Position numbers and translations under genes: made by a program
Source of the DNA: Margaritifera margaritifera
Lineage: Eukaryota; Mollusca; Bivalvia; Unionida; Margaritiferidae
Direction: 5' to 3'
Length of the DNA: 64,000 nt
Assembly (NCBI GenBank): GCA_029931535.1
Contig: JAQPZY010001555.1
Span: 3,069,001 to 3,133,000, forward strand
Part shown: positions 63,851 to 64,000 of the stretch, piece by piece
How positions within the stretch are numbered: the first letter of the stretch is position 1
Layout of the letters: every line of letters starts with the position of its first letter
Notes under the pieces: generated by a model
Seen by the model: only the letters and a program-made list of their open reading frames with translations
What the model was told of the DNA's origin: nothing
Database searches by the model: none

Positions 63851-64000
63851 GTTTACTGCGAAATCACCGAAAATCATTGTGTACAAGTTCTCATAGATCA
63901 CATGACTGCCTCAGAACATGAATTTTAAGGCCGAACAGACAATTATTAATCTATTGAGACATTAGTTTCCTCTTCCCCAATCGATGAATTTGGGAATCAA

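Overview
This is a eukaryotic, non-microbial window. It is strongly AT-rich and loaded with microsatellites and minisatellites. One gene carries spliceosomal introns, and the rest of the recognisable coding sequence is decayed non-LTR retrotransposons and integrase-bearing virus-like elements. Two dispersed repeats (about 29.5 kb and 55.2 kb) have openings and internal phrases that I associate with mollusc, especially bivalve, genomes. A bivalve is my best guess, by recall rather than by search.

Layout. 0-4 kb: non-coding plus a ~241-bp tandem repeat. 4.0-11.2 kb, minus strand: a ruined Polinton/Maverick-like element with three tandem copies of a major-capsid (hexon-like) gene, basic and unknown ORF remnants, and an integrase N-terminal scrap. 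It is cut by a 20-bp minisatellite that itself contains a GC-rich island. 11.7-12.4 kb: a foldback element and degenerate repeats. 13.6-15.3 kb: a LINE remnant (ORF1 tail, endonuclease, linker). 17.1-18.8 kb: two copies of a long-inverted-repeat MITE. 19.9-22.8 kb, plus strand: the only intact cellular gene, a three-exon claudin/PMP22-like four-span membrane protein of 164 residues. 23.5-27.4 kb: minisatellites. 27.7-28.9 kb: a second LINE (reverse transcriptase). 29-35.9 kb: repeats and silent AT-rich DNA. 36.0-37.7 kb: a Polinton-type DNA polymerase B remnant. 42.6-46.3 kb: a cassette of plus-strand small membrane genes facing minus-strand genes X and Y, plus an integrase remnant. 47.5-53.7 kb: a base-balanced island holding a second virus-like element: a helicase-HNH fusion (+), an integrase (-), two membrane proteins (+), and a CxxC peptide, gene X and gene Y (-). 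53.9-54.3 kb: a third LINE tail. 55-64 kb: a mollusc-type dispersed repeat and several minisatellites, with no gene seen.

The most notable observation is that the AT-rich element at 42.6-44.3 kb and the GC-balanced element at 50.9-53.1 kb carry the same convergent gene cassette. In order this is membrane protein A, membrane protein B with an overlapping TAATG junction, then gene X and gene Y on the opposite strand. Each pair shares recognisable protein motifs. The cassette therefore looks like a conserved module of an integrase-encoding mobile or viral lineage. In this window it lies beside different replication genes: a polymerase B remnant several kb away in one case, and a helicase-HNH gene adjacent in the other.

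Edges of decayed genes are approximate because most contain frameshifts and stops. All family assignments come from reading motifs, without a database search.
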